Below are positions 1 to 8,331 of a stretch of DNA of 64,000 bases, in pieces; within the stretch, counting starts at the first letter, position 1; every line of letters starts with the position of its first letter. The notes under the pieces were generated by a model. It made no database searches and had not been told where the DNA came from. It saw only the letters and a program-made list of their open reading frames with translations. Position numbers and translations under genes: made by a program. This stretch comes from WTFY01 sp965205275. GTDB lineage: Bacteria > Pseudomonadota > Gammaproteobacteria > UBA4575. The stretch lies in assembly GCA_965205275.1 (NCBI GenBank), contig OZ242168.1, forward strand, positions 558,001 through 622,000, in the 5' to 3' direction.

Positions 1-983
1 GAGAGGCTCGTGAGCAGTTTCTTTTAGATTTAAATGCGGTATGTTTAACGGCTAAGAATCTTATAAGTGAACATCGCGATACTATTATGCCAGGACGTAC
101 ACATGGTCAACACGGCTTGCCTATAACGTTTGGATTTAAAGTTGCAGGCTGGGCGTGTGAACTCGATCGTCATCGAACTCGATTATCGCAGTTAGGTAAT
201 CGAATGGACGAGGGGCAATTATGTGGAGGTGTTGGGTCGCTGTCATCATTCGATATTCATGGTTTGGAGATACAAAAGGAATTTTGTAATCATCTTGGAT
301 TGCGTGAACCCATCATGTCATGGACTTCTAGTCGAGATGTATTTGCAGAGTGGGGTCAAATATTAGTACTTATTACTGGAACTGCAGATCGTATTGGTCA
401 TGAGGTTTATAACCTTCAACGCACAGAAATAGCTGAACTTATTGAGAATTCGCCTATAGAAACTGTAGGTAGCATTACAATGCCTCATAAACAAAATCCA
501 GAAATTTCAGAACATCTGGGTACGCTTGCAAGAGTCGTTCGTCACAATTCTGCAATTCTACTTGAAGGGTTGGTAAATGATCATGAACGAGATGGTCGGT
601 CTTGGAAAAGTGAGTGGCATGTCTTACCGCTTATAACATTGGTATCGGGTAAAGCTTTAGAACTCCTTAAGTCAATACTATCGAATCTAGATGTACGTGT
701 AGAGCAAATGCAAAAAAATTTAGAACTTAGTCGTGAGCAAATATTTTCAGAAGGTGTAATGCTGGCATTAGCTAAAAAGCTGGGGAAAAACCAAGCTCAA
801 AAAATAGTATTCCAAGAAGCAAAATCTGCACGTGAAAAAGGAAAATCTTTCAAGGAGTCTATTTTAAATAATCCTGAAGTTTTGTCGAATTTAAGTAGAA
901 ACAATATTGAAGATATATTCAACTATAATAATCGTCTGGGTTTATGTGATACGTTAGTTGATAGAGTGCTTGATAAAATATGA
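1..983 (+). CDS. Fumarase/aspartase-superfamily lyase (PurB/PcaB-like), 5' end outside window
   Basis: The reading frame is already open at base 3, so the N-terminus lies upstream of the window. About 327 residues are visible. The segment GSITMPHKQNPEISEH is the superfamily signature loop that carries the catalytic serine. A THGQHG motif and an ERDGRSWKSEW segment resemble adenylosuccinate lyase and 3-carboxymuconate cycloisomerase. Members eliminate across a C-N, C-O or C-C bond to give fumarate or a similar product. The stop overlaps the next start by 4 bases (ATGA), so the genes are probably translationally coupled. It sits with catabolic enzymes rather than purine genes, so an adenylosuccinate lyase role is unlikely. 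The substrate cannot be told. The codons are clearly AT-richer than in genes after position 8138. Confidence 0.8.
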   Translation, partial: EAREQFLLDLNAVCLTAKNLISEHRDTIMPGRTHGQHGLPITFGFKVAGWACELDRHRTRLSQLGNRMDEGQLCGGVGSLSSFDIHGLEIQKEFCNHLGLREPIMSWTSSRDVFAEWGQILVLITGTADRIGHEVYNLQRTEIAELIENSPIETVGSITMPHKQNPEISEHLGTLARVVRHNSAILLEGLVNDHERDGRSWKSEWHVLPLITLVSGKALELLKSILSNLDVRVEQMQKNLELSREQIFSEGVMLALAKKLGKNQAQKIVFQEAKSAREKGKSFKESILNNPEVLSNLSRNNIEDIFNYNNRLGLCDTLVDRVLDKI

Positions 984-1972
984 ATACTCAAGCACTCACA
1001 TCACATGATTTTAATATATTTCATCGTTGTGAACTTGCTAGATTCCCTACGCCATTGCAGCGGTTTAAAAAATTAGAAAAAAATACCAATAGCATTGAAC
1101 TATGGGTTAAACGTGATGATTTGATTAGCTTTGGTTTTGGAGGAAACAAAATTAGAGCACTTGAGTATATAGTCGCAGACGCTTTAAAGCGCCAATCAAA
1201 AACATTAATTACAGGCGCAGGTGTGCAATCAAATCACGTGCGTGCAACAGCAGCAGTGGCTGCTTATCTAAATCTAAAGTGCATTGCCATATATTGGGGA
1301 AACCCACCTGAAGATATAAAAGGTAACTATTATCTTACAAAAATGTTGGATGCTGAGATTCGATTTACGAATAACAGTGAACGTAGTTCAGTTGACACAA
1401 TGTTACGTTTTGTTGAACAGGAACTGATGCACGGAGGTGGACTTCCTTATTTAATACCTCGTGGGGGAGCATGTGCATTAGGAGTAATTGCCCATATGTT
1501 TGCTGCACAGGAACTTTTTGAGCAATGTGAAAGCGAAAGTATTAAAGCTGATCTTGTAACGCTTGCAGTTGGGTCAGGTGGAACTATTGCTGGTTGGATT
1601 CTTGCGCAGATTTTATATAAACATCCTTGGCGTATCGAAGGTTTTACTGTTAGTCGACCCTCTTCAGAGTTGAAAGATATTATTCAAAACTTAGTGCAAG
1701 AAGCAGCTGCGTTATTAAATGTAACAATAAATATTAATTTCGATCAAATCGTAATTCATGATGGATACATTGGTGATGGATATGGAATACCAAGTGTTAA
1801 AGGGGACAACGCGATCAAAGAGATTGCAATACAACAAGGAGTTTTTTTTGACCCAGTTTACACAGGAAAAGCGTTTGCTGGATTTCTGGAACATGTAAAG
1901 AATGGTTATTATAAAGACATTCATACTGTAGTGTTTTTACATACAGGAGGAGAGCCGACTCTATTCGTATGA
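980..1972 (+). CDS. D-cysteine desulfhydrase / L-cysteate sulfo-lyase-like PLP enzyme
   Basis: A 330-residue fold-type II PLP enzyme. GGNKIRALEY holds the Schiff-base lysine (Lys57), and QSNHVRATAAVAA matches the substrate-binding stretch of the D-cysteine desulfhydrase/ACC deaminase family. The glycine-rich SGGTIAG loop should bind the PLP phosphate. The family includes D-cysteine desulfhydrase, ACC deaminase and L-cysteate sulfo-lyase (CuyA), all of which deaminate small amino acids with loss of a beta group. It overlaps the upstream lyase and the downstream aldehyde dehydrogenase by 4 bases each, so this is one operon. CuyA is one possible assignment because a SauS-like dehydrogenase follows, but the sequence alone does not decide between sulfonate, thiol and other substrates. 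Confidence 0.85.
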   Translation: MNTQALTSHDFNIFHRCELARFPTPLQRFKKLEKNTNSIELWVKRDDLISFGFGGNKIRALEYIVADALKRQSKTLITGAGVQSNHVRATAAVAAYLNLKCIAIYWGNPPEDIKGNYYLTKMLDAEIRFTNNSERSSVDTMLRFVEQELMHGGGLPYLIPRGGACALGVIAHMFAAQELFEQCESESIKADLVTLAVGSGGTIAGWILAQILYKHPWRIEGFTVSRPSSELKDIIQNLVQEAAALLNVTININFDQIVIHDGYIGDGYGIPSVKGDNAIKEIAIQQGVFFDPVYTGKAFAGFLEHVKNGYYKDIHTVVFLHTGGEPTLFV

Positions 1973-3417
1973 CACAAGTTAAAAATAAAAATACAGATAA
2001 ATCGAAGTCAGAAGTTATAAAATTTGAAAATGACTTCGATGAAATTACGAAACTCGTTGAACGAGCAAGAGTTGCGCAATCGAAAATTAACTCTTATTCA
2101 CAAGAGGACATTGACGAGTTAGTGATTTCAATTGGCTGGAGCGTAGTTAAATACAGAGAAGAACTTGCGCGTATGGCTGTAGACGAAGGAGGGTTTGGTA
2201 ATTATGAAGATAAAGTGGCAAAAATCTACAATCGCGTCACTGGGACTTTGGCAGATATGCAGTCAATTAAGACGGTTGGTGTGGTTGAGGATTATCCAGA
2301 CATTGGTATTTCCAAGATTGCAAAACCTGTGGGTGTAATTGGTGCACTCATTCCGGCCACCGGTCCAGATGCAACGCCACCTGTTAAAGCGTTAGGTGCG
2401 ATTAAAGCAAGGAATGCGTTGATTGTGGCCCCACATCCAAAAACAAAAAAAAGTTCATCTAAAGCTGTCAAATGTATTCGAGAAGGTTGTAGTCAGGTTG
2501 GTGCACCAGAAGATTTGGTGCAAGTGATTACAAGTCCTTCAATCCAGAAAACAAAATTGCTAATGGAAAATGTGGATCTAATTATGGCAACAGGTGGCAT
2601 GAATATGGTCCAAGCCGCTTATAGTTCAGGGAAACCTGCTTATGGAGTTGGAGTTGGGAACGCTGTGCATATAGTCGATGATACTGCAGATTTGGATGAT
2701 GCTGCCGAAATGATTGCAAAAGCAAAGACGTTTGATTATGCAACGAGTTGTTTAGCAGATAATGCCGTCGTAATTCATAGAAATATCTATGAGAAGTTAG
2801 TTGATAAGTTGATAGAGTTAGGTGCTCATTTATGTAATGAAGAAGAAAAAAAGAAGCTTCAAAAATTAATGTGGCCAGAAGATGATGCCCGTATACCTTC
2901 TGCTGATGTGATCGCAAAATCTGCTGAGTCAATTGCAAATAAAGCTCAAATCAACATTCAGCCGGGTAAAAGTTTTCTTTTAGTAAAAGAAACTGGTGTA
3001 GGAGAAGATCATCCGTTTTCAGGAGAGAAACTTTCAGTGGTTTTAACGATTTATCAATATTCCGGTGAAATTGAAAACGCAGTAGATTTCGTAAACAGAA
3101 TTACAAATTATCAGGGATTAGGACATACCTGTGGAATACATTCAGGATCAGATGCCAATATAAACTATGTTGCTCATAATACAAAAACAGCTCGGGTAAT
3201 GGTGAATCAAAATCTCAATGAAGGTGCAGGAAGTCCAAGAAATGGGCTCCCGTATACATTGTCACTTGCCTGTGGAACCTGGGGTGGAAACATTACAACT
3301 GAAAATGTCAATGTAAAAAATTTTATAAACGTAACCTGGGTCTCAAGACCGATACAGCCCCGACAGATTTCTGAGGAACAGCTGTTTGCAGATTATTGGA
3401 AGAAATATGGCAAGTAA
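1969..3417 (+). CDS. Acylating aldehyde dehydrogenase, SauS/EutE-like
   Basis: A 482-residue member of the CoA-acylating branch of the aldehyde dehydrogenases. The motif TSCLADNAVV carries the catalytic cysteine (Cys261), and VGVIGALIPATGP forms the start of the nucleotide-binding region. Such enzymes interconvert an aldehyde plus CoA and NAD(P) with an acyl-CoA. Length and motifs resemble sulfoacetaldehyde dehydrogenase (acylating, SauS) and other C2/C3 acylating enzymes. The start overlaps the preceding stop (ATGACA), which shows coupling. It is preceded by a PLP lyase and followed by a GMC oxidoreductase, which could supply its aldehyde from an alcohol. The substrate is inferred only from this arrangement. 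Confidence 0.85.
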   Translation: MTQVKNKNTDKSKSEVIKFENDFDEITKLVERARVAQSKINSYSQEDIDELVISIGWSVVKYREELARMAVDEGGFGNYEDKVAKIYNRVTGTLADMQSIKTVGVVEDYPDIGISKIAKPVGVIGALIPATGPDATPPVKALGAIKARNALIVAPHPKTKKSSSKAVKCIREGCSQVGAPEDLVQVITSPSIQKTKLLMENVDLIMATGGMNMVQAAYSSGKPAYGVGVGNAVHIVDDTADLDDAAEMIAKAKTFDYATSCLADNAVVIHRNIYEKLVDKLIELGAHLCNEEEKKKLQKLMWPEDDARIPSADVIAKSAESIANKAQINIQPGKSFLLVKETGVGEDHPFSGEKLSVVLTIYQYSGEIENAVDFVNRITNYQGLGHTCGIHSGSDANINYVAHNTKTARVMVNQNLNEGAGSPRNGLPYTLSLACGTWGGNITTENVNVKNFINVTWVSRPIQPRQISEEQLFADYWKKYGK

Positions 3418-3463
3418 TAAATAACTCATTAGGGTTAGTTGAGTTAAAAATGGTGAATACAAA

Positions 3464-4966
3464 ATGAAGGAATATACTGTTAATTACACAGAGTTAAATA
3501 AGAAATCATCCCGATTTAATCGGGATCAAATTGAAGAACAAACTACAAAAAGAAAACATATTAAAACTATTAAACCAACGTCAAATGTATTTGATTTAAT
3601 CGATAAAATTAATAGCAATAATTATGATGCTGTAATTGCTGGGAGTGGGCCAGGAGGATCAACATTAGCACGTGATTTAGCGAGAGCAGGTAAGAAAGTA
3701 GTAGTTCTCGAATATGGAAAAGATCATAGAAGTCAATGGTATTACGGGACTGTTGCAGGACCATTTATATATACAGAACAGCGTGGTTTTTTAAAATCAA
3801 AAGAGGGTGTAACCATCGTTCGGCCTATGCTAACTGGTGGAGCCACAAATATGTTTGCCAGTGCGGCTTCAGGACCACCGGATTGGTGGTTAAACAAAAC
3901 CGGCGTAGATATAGAGTCGGAAGTTCAAGAAACAATTCAGGAATTAGATATCGCTCCACTGCCTGAGGAGCATCTTGGTGTTTCATCTCAAAGAATAGCG
4001 GAAGCCGGTCGTTCTTTAGGGATGAATTGGGAGCTACAGGCAAAATTTATAAGCCCTAAACGGTGCTTCTCTAAATTAGACTGTGGAGATAAATGTATGT
4101 TTGGATGTCGTTGCGGTGGGAAATGGACTGCAAATGAATATTTAGATCAGGCTATCCAAGCAGGAGCAACTGTTATTACTGAATGTGATGTGCATAGGGT
4201 TGAAACTGAAGATGGAGTCGCAACTGGTGTTACAGGAGTAATTAACGGAAAAAGCTTTACACTTAATGCAAAGACCACAGTTATATGTGCTGGAGGCATT
4301 GGAACCCCACGTATATTACAAAACTCTGGTATATATAACGCGGGTGATGCGCTAGGAGTGGATACTACATTTGTTGTTTATGGCGTAGTAAAAGAGAAAG
4401 GAAATACAGGAGACCCACCTATGACTGTCAGTTACTGTGACGACGAAAATGGACTTATGTATTCTACGCTTACACAGCCTTTTGGATTGTTCGCACTTAC
4501 TCAATACTACAAAGGATGGAAGCATCTTAAGAAAATACCTAAGTTCCATCGTATGTTGGGGATAATGGTAAAAATAAAAGAAGATTTGAAAGGGTACGTA
4601 GCACCGGATGGCGAAATAAGTATGCCTTTATTGCATGAGGACCATATACGGGCGAATATTGGATATGCTGCTAGTAAGAATATTCTCATAAAAGCCGGAT
4701 GTGACCCTAATACGATATTTTGGAATCCTCCAAGAGGAACTCATCCATGCGCAACAGTTCGTATTGGGAAACATTTAGATTCCAATCTAAAAACTTTTGC
4801 ATTCGATAGTTTGTATGTATCAGATGCTAGCACGTTCCCCGCGCCGTTGGTGCGCCCACCAACGCTTACAATTATTGGCCTTAGTAAACGGTTAGCAAAA
4901 CACCTTATTTCAACTAAATTGAATAAAGCAAATAACGCACAAAATAAAGTCGTGCATGAAGTGTAA
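3464..4966 (+). CDS. GMC-family FAD-dependent alcohol oxidoreductase
   Basis: A 500-residue flavoprotein. The FAD dinucleotide-binding motif GSGPGGSTLARDLARAG lies near residues 60-76, after an unusual 50-residue N-terminal extension. The C-terminal GMC region includes HPCATVRIG and VSDASTFP, with the usual active-site His replaced or shifted relative to HPxGTxRMG enzymes. A cysteine cluster (CFSKLDCGDKCMFGC) is typical of the long-chain alcohol oxidase branch. GMC enzymes oxidise alcohols to aldehydes or ketones with FAD. It lies 46 bases after the acylating aldehyde dehydrogenase, so a relay alcohol to aldehyde to acyl-CoA is plausible. No signal peptide is evident. It is AT-rich like the rest of this cluster. 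Confidence 0.85.
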   Translation: MKEYTVNYTELNKKSSRFNRDQIEEQTTKRKHIKTIKPTSNVFDLIDKINSNNYDAVIAGSGPGGSTLARDLARAGKKVVVLEYGKDHRSQWYYGTVAGPFIYTEQRGFLKSKEGVTIVRPMLTGGATNMFASAASGPPDWWLNKTGVDIESEVQETIQELDIAPLPEEHLGVSSQRIAEAGRSLGMNWELQAKFISPKRCFSKLDCGDKCMFGCRCGGKWTANEYLDQAIQAGATVITECDVHRVETEDGVATGVTGVINGKSFTLNAKTTVICAGGIGTPRILQNSGIYNAGDALGVDTTFVVYGVVKEKGNTGDPPMTVSYCDDENGLMYSTLTQPFGLFALTQYYKGWKHLKKIPKFHRMLGIMVKIKEDLKGYVAPDGEISMPLLHEDHIRANIGYAASKNILIKAGCDPNTIFWNPPRGTHPCATVRIGKHLDSNLKTFAFDSLYVSDASTFPAPLVRPPTLTIIGLSKRLAKHLISTKLNKANNAQNKVVHEV

Positions 4967-5048
4967 AAAATAGTTATTTGAAATTAAATGTTAGTGCAGG
5001 TAGTGGCTATATTGAGGTTACGTATTGAATTAAAATTAGGAGTATGAA

Positions 5049-5081
5049 GTGGAAGAGTTGGAGCTTGTGAGTTCAAAGTTA
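5049..5081 (+). pseudogene. Possible first codons of a further operon gene, cut by IS DNA
   Basis: A GTG preceded by an AGGAG box (spacing about 6) opens a frame reading VEELELVSSKL before it runs into the IS256 end at 5082. This may be the truncated start of a fifth gene of the AT-rich operon. It is very short, so the call is weak. Nothing else is recognisable between 4967 and 5048. Confidence 0.3.
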
Positions 5082-5130
5082 GAGCTATTGTCAAATCTGG
5101 TGTATGCCGATGAAATCAAGCGGCAACCTG
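5082..5130 (-). mobile_element. Terminal fragment of an IS256-family element
   Basis: These 49 bases are identical to 56760-56808, which is the transposase-3' end of the complete IS256-family element later in the window. They include the terminal inverted repeat beginning GAGCTATTGTC and the last transposase codons (DQVAA and stop on the minus strand). The rest of the element is missing here because an IS3 copy abuts at 5131. The same IS256 end recurs in inverted orientation at 8137, so both edges of the block are the same end. Confidence 0.85.
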
Positions 5131-5204
5131 TGATCTTTCCCCCGTAACCCGATCCACTTTATGTGAGGGATTTTCCTATAATTTGAACCTTAGGAGGTCC
5201 CAAG

Positions 5205-5471
5205 ATGAAAGGCAAACGATTTACCGACGAGCAGATCATTTCGATCCTGAAAGAGCATGAGGCCGGCGCCAAAATGCCAGACCTGGTACGTAAGCACAAT
5301 GTAAGTGAACAGAGCATCTACCGCTGGAAGTCGAAGTACGCTGGTATGGAAGTCTCTGAGGCCAAACGCCTGAAGGAACTGGAGAGCGAGAACACTAAAC
5401 TCAAACGTCTACTGGCGGATACGATGCTGGATAATGCGGCATTAAAGGAACTGGTCGGAAAAAAATTTTAA
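5205..5471 (+). CDS. IS3-family transposase OrfA (copy A)
   Basis: An 88-residue protein with a helix-turn-helix (IISILKEHEAGAKMPDLVRK, then the SEQSIYRWKSK recognition helix) and a C-terminal leucine-zipper-like stretch, as in OrfA of IS3 elements. It should bind the terminal repeats. A good GGAGG box lies 6 bases before the ATG. Near its 3' end a run of seven A (5459-5465) gives the slippery heptamer A AAA AAA. A -1 slip there enters the orfB frame without a stop, predicting an OrfAB fusion transposase. It is identical to the copy at 7256-7522. Confidence 0.9.
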   Translation: MKGKRFTDEQIISILKEHEAGAKMPDLVRKHNVSEQSIYRWKSKYAGMEVSEAKRLKELESENTKLKRLLADTMLDNAALKELVGKKF

Positions 5472-5506
5472 CGCCCGCTGCCCGTCGCCGGGGTGTTGAG
5501 CATCTG

Positions 5507-5925
5507 GTGACGGCCAACCTTGCCAGTCAGCGGCGGGCGTGTCGATTGGTGGGCTTATCTCGCTCAGTCATGCAGTATCGACCGAGACCTAAGCACGATA
5601 AAGTCCTGTGCCAACGACTGAAAGAGCTGGCCACGCAGTATCCGCGTTATGGCTACCTGATACTGCATGGACTATTGGCAGCGGAAGGTCTGGTTATCAA
5701 TCGCAAGCGCACCTACCGACTGTATTGTGAGGCGAATCTACAGGTGAGAACACGACGACGGAAGAAGCTGATACGTCCCAGGATACCAATGATGATACCG
5801 GATGGGCCGGGGCAACGTTGGTCACTCGACTTTGTCTCTGACCAGTTGGCTTCAAGTCGGCGCTTTCGGGTGTTAAACATCATCGATGACTACAGCCGGG
5901 AATGTATTGGACAGATTGTAGATAC
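5507..5925 (+). pseudogene. IS3-family OrfB, 3'-truncated (copy A)
   Basis: The frame opens with MTANLASQRRACRLVGLSRS and contains the HTH_21 region and the first Asp of the DDE catalytic core (RWSLDFVSD). It breaks off after IDDYSRECIGQIVDT, where copy A meets inverted IS sequence. The second Asp and the Glu of the catalytic triad are lost, so no working integrase domain can be made. The intact version is at 6444-7220. Confidence 0.85.
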
Positions 5926-6392
5926 TGATCTTTCCCCTGAATTAGATCCATTCCTGGTGAGGGAAAAATTATCATATCATGCTGCTTGTTGTGCGAATAC
6001 AGCCGGTGGTACGTAGCCAAGTGAGCTGTGTGGTCGTATATAGTTATAGTGGCGTCGCCAGTCATTGATGATGCATCGTGCATCAGGCAGATTGCGAAAC
6101 CAATGTTGATTGAGACAGGTATCTCGAAAGCGGGCATTGAACGATTCCACGAACGCATTCTGAGTGGGTTTGCCCGGTTGAATAAAATGCAGTTTCACAC
6201 CGCTTTGTTGTGACCAGAAGAACATCGCCTGGTCAGTTCGCTACCGTTTCGCAGCAATAGTTTTTGGTAAGGAACGAAGGTTCCAACTCTTGCCAGTCAC
6301 CCTGCCGGGCGTACCGATTGGTGGGCTTATACTCGCTACCAGTCATTTTGGCGCCGGCAGTATCGACCGATGACCTGCACGTAAAGTCCTTG
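5926..6392. mobile_element. Scrambled IS3 junction segment
   Basis: Bases 5926 to about 6226 repeat 6393 to about 6693 directly: the right terminal repeat TGATCTTTCCCCTGAATTAG and the minus-strand C-terminus of OrfB. From about 6226 to 6295 the sequence still follows the minus-strand element but with many small insertions, deletions and substitutions. From about 6290 to 6392 it resembles the plus-strand start of orfB with similar scattered errors. Such indel-rich hybrids look like an uncorrected fold-back read rather than natural decay, since the flanking copies are perfect. Confidence 0.7.
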
Positions 6393-6443
6393 TGATCTTT
6401 CCCCTGAATTAGATCCATTCCTGGTGAGGGAAAAATTATCATA

Positions 6444-7220
6444 TCATGCTGCTTGTTGTGCGAATACAGCCGGTGGTACGTAGCCAAGTGAGCTGTGTGG
6501 TCGTATATAGTTATAGTGGCGTCGCCAGTCATTGATGATGCATCGTGCATCAGGCAGATTGCGAAACCAATGTTGATTGAGACAGGTATCTCGAAAGCGG
6601 GCATTGAACGATTCCACGAACGCATTCTGAGTGGGTTTGCCCGGTTGAATAAAATGCAGTTTCACACCGCTTTGTTGTGACCAGAAGAACATCGCCTTGC
6701 TGGTCAGTTCGCTACCGTTGTCGCACACAATAGTTTTTGGTAAGGAACGAAGCGTTCCGATCTCTTCCAGAAACCCTGCCAATCGAAGACCGGATATTGA
6801 GGTATCTACAATCTGTCCAATACATTCCCGGCTGTAGTCATCGATGATGTTTAACACCCGAAAGCGCCGACTTGAAGCCAACTGGTCAGAGACAAAGTCG
6901 AGTGACCAACGTTGCCCCGGCCCATCCGGTATCATCATTGGTATCCTGGGACGTATCAGCTTCTTCCGTCGTCGTGTTCTCACCTGTAGATTCGCCTCAC
7001 AATACAGTCGGTAGGTGCGCTTGCGATTGATAACCAGACCTTCCGCTGCCAATAGTCCATGCAGTATCAGGTAGCCATAACGCGGATACTGCGTGGCCAG
7101 CTCTTTCAGTCGTTGGCACAGGACTTTATCGTGCTTAGGTCTCGGTCGATACTGCATGACTGAGCGAGATAAGCCCACCAATCGACACGCCCGCCGCTGA
7201 CTGGCAAGGTTGGCCGTCAC
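6444..7220 (-). CDS. IS3-family transposase OrfB (DDE integrase)
   Basis: 258 residues with an N-terminal HTH_21 part (RYGYLILHGLLAAEGL) and an rve-type DDE core. The acidic triad is visible as the Asp of WSLDFVSD, the Asp of IVCDNGSELTS and the Glu of TQNAFVESFNARFRD, with the usual 35-residue spacing. The C-terminus (HYNYIRPHSSLGY) is standard for IS3. It is normally made as OrfAB by -1 frameshifting from orfA at 7256-7522. It appears intact. Confidence 0.92.
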   Translation of the reverse strand: MTANLASQRRACRLVGLSRSVMQYRPRPKHDKVLCQRLKELATQYPRYGYLILHGLLAAEGLVINRKRTYRLYCEANLQVRTRRRKKLIRPRIPMMIPDGPGQRWSLDFVSDQLASSRRFRVLNIIDDYSRECIGQIVDTSISGLRLAGFLEEIGTLRSLPKTIVCDNGSELTSKAMFFWSQQSGVKLHFIQPGKPTQNAFVESFNARFRDTCLNQHWFRNLPDARCIINDWRRHYNYIRPHSSLGYVPPAVFAQQAA

Positions 7221-7255
7221 CAGATGCTCAACACCCCGGCGACGGGCAGCGGGCG

Positions 7256-7522
7256 TTAAAATTTTTTCCCGACCAGTTCCTTTAATGCCGCATTATCCAG
7301 CATCGTATCCGCCAGTAGACGTTTGAGTTTAGTGTTCTCGCTCTCCAGTTCCTTCAGGCGTTTGGCCTCAGAGACTTCCATACCAGCGTACTTCGACTTC
7401 CAGCGGTAGATGCTCTGTTCACTTACATTGTGCTTACGTACCAGGTCTGGCATTTTGGCGCCGGCCTCATGCTCTTTCAGGATCGAAATGATCTGCTCGT
7501 CGGTAAATCGTTTGCCTTTCAT
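7256..7522 (-). CDS. IS3-family transposase OrfA (copy B)
   Basis: An 88-residue helix-turn-helix protein identical to the product of 5205-5471. It has a GGAGG ribosome-binding site just upstream of its ATG. The slippery A7 close to its stop allows fusion to OrfB at 6444-7220. It is the DNA-binding half of the complete element. Confidence 0.9.
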   Translation of the reverse strand: MKGKRFTDEQIISILKEHEAGAKMPDLVRKHNVSEQSIYRWKSKYAGMEVSEAKRLKELESENTKLKRLLADTMLDNAALKELVGKKF

Positions 7523-7596
7523 CTTGGGACCTCCTAAGGTTCAAATTATAGGAAAATCCCTCACATAAAGTGGATCGGGTTACGGGGGAAAGATCA

Positions 7597-7783
7597 AAAT
7601 ATCGAAGACATTGAATTTGCAACTTTAACTTGGGTGGACTGGTTCAACAACCGACGAATTCTCGAACCGATTGGCAACGTGCCACCGGCTGAAAAAGAAA
7701 TCGAGTACTATCAACAACTGGAAGGGTCAGCCATGGCGGCTTGACTCAAACTAATGAGTCTCCGGAATACCCGGGGCGGTTCA
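7597..7783 (+). mobile_element. 3' remnant of a second type of IS3 element
   Basis: From 7598 to 7744 the frame reads NIEDIEFATLTWVDWFNNRR and on to EGSAMAA and stop. This is a diverged relative of the OrfB C-terminus at 53178-53834 and 62826-63482. The tail ending GGGGCGGTTCA matches the right terminal repeat (GGGGCGATTCA) of those elements. Everything upstream has been replaced by IS3 copy B. It had inserted into an IS256 element, whose sequence resumes at 7784. Confidence 0.8.
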
Positions 7784-8137
7784 GGTATCCGAAGGCGACC
7801 AACTGCCTGCTCAAGGATCGGCAATCGTTAATGACGTTCTATGATTTTCCCGCAGTGCACTGGCAGCACCTTCGAACGACCAATCCGATCGAGTCGACCT
7901 TTGCCACCATCCGTCATCGTACGACACGAACAAAAGGCTGTATGACGCGCGACAGTTTATTGCACATGATGTTCAAGCTTGGCCAGTGCGCTGAGAAGAA
8001 CTGGCGAAAACTACGCGGCTTTGCATACCTGGCGAAGATTGTTGAAGGCGTGAAATTTATTAACGGAGAAGAGATTGAACAATCAGACCAGGTTGCCGCT
8101 TGATTTCATCGGCATACACCAGATTTGACAATAGCTC
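7784..8137 (+). pseudogene. IS256-family transposase, C-terminal fragment with IS end
   Basis: The frame 7784-8103 encodes RYPKATNCLLKDRQSLMTF through to SDQVAA and is the same as the last ~105 residues of the transposase at 56794-58041. It contains the TNPIES segment of Mutator-type transposases. The IS end follows to 8137 (AATAGCTC). The N-terminal three quarters, including most of the catalytic core, is missing. The open frame that continues upstream of 7784 is an accidental fusion to the IS3 tail. Confidence 0.85.
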
Positions 8138-8331
8138 GGCACAGCTCAGACACCGGGACATCGGCATAGGCTTGTTTCAGGGTTGCCAGTATCTAGCTGT
8201 CCGATACCTTGATTTCTTCATGCAGAGCCTCCTGCGCAAAGGGTACGAGAAAATTCTACTTTTGACTCCCGCTCTTTTCAGAAGGATTACCAAGCCAGCA
8301 TCGCTGAGTGACGGCATACCCTATAAAATAT
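8138..8331. other. Gene-free flank
   Basis: This is ordinary chromosomal sequence between the IS block and the stop of the LplT-like gene. No convincing gene or RNA was seen. A frame that crosses it from 8100 begins inside the IS256 end and has no family resemblance. Confidence 0.5.

Larger units (their letters stand above)
5131..5925 (+). mobile_element. IS3-family element, truncated copy A
   Basis: The copy begins with the terminal repeat TGATCTTTCCCCCGTAACCC and is the exact inverted counterpart of the right part of the complete element at 6393-7596. It runs through orfA and the first half of orfB and stops after the codons for QIVDT. There an inverted IS end starts abruptly at 5926. It cannot transpose alone because the second half of the DDE domain is absent. 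Confidence 0.85.
6393..7596 (-). mobile_element. IS3-family element, complete copy B
   Basis: A 1204-base element bounded by imperfect terminal repeats. The left end of the element (7596 reading inward) is TGATCTTTCCCCCGTAACCC and the right end (6393) is TGATCTTTCCCCTGAATTAG. It carries orfA and orfB on the minus strand, with a slippery A7 between them. No flanking target duplication can be assigned because both neighbours are other IS fragments. Confidence 0.9.

Noticed and set aside
7741..8103. 120-codon frame as an intact gene
   Set aside because: It is a chance fusion of the IS3 tail to the IS256 C-terminus. Only 7784-8103 has transposase sequence.
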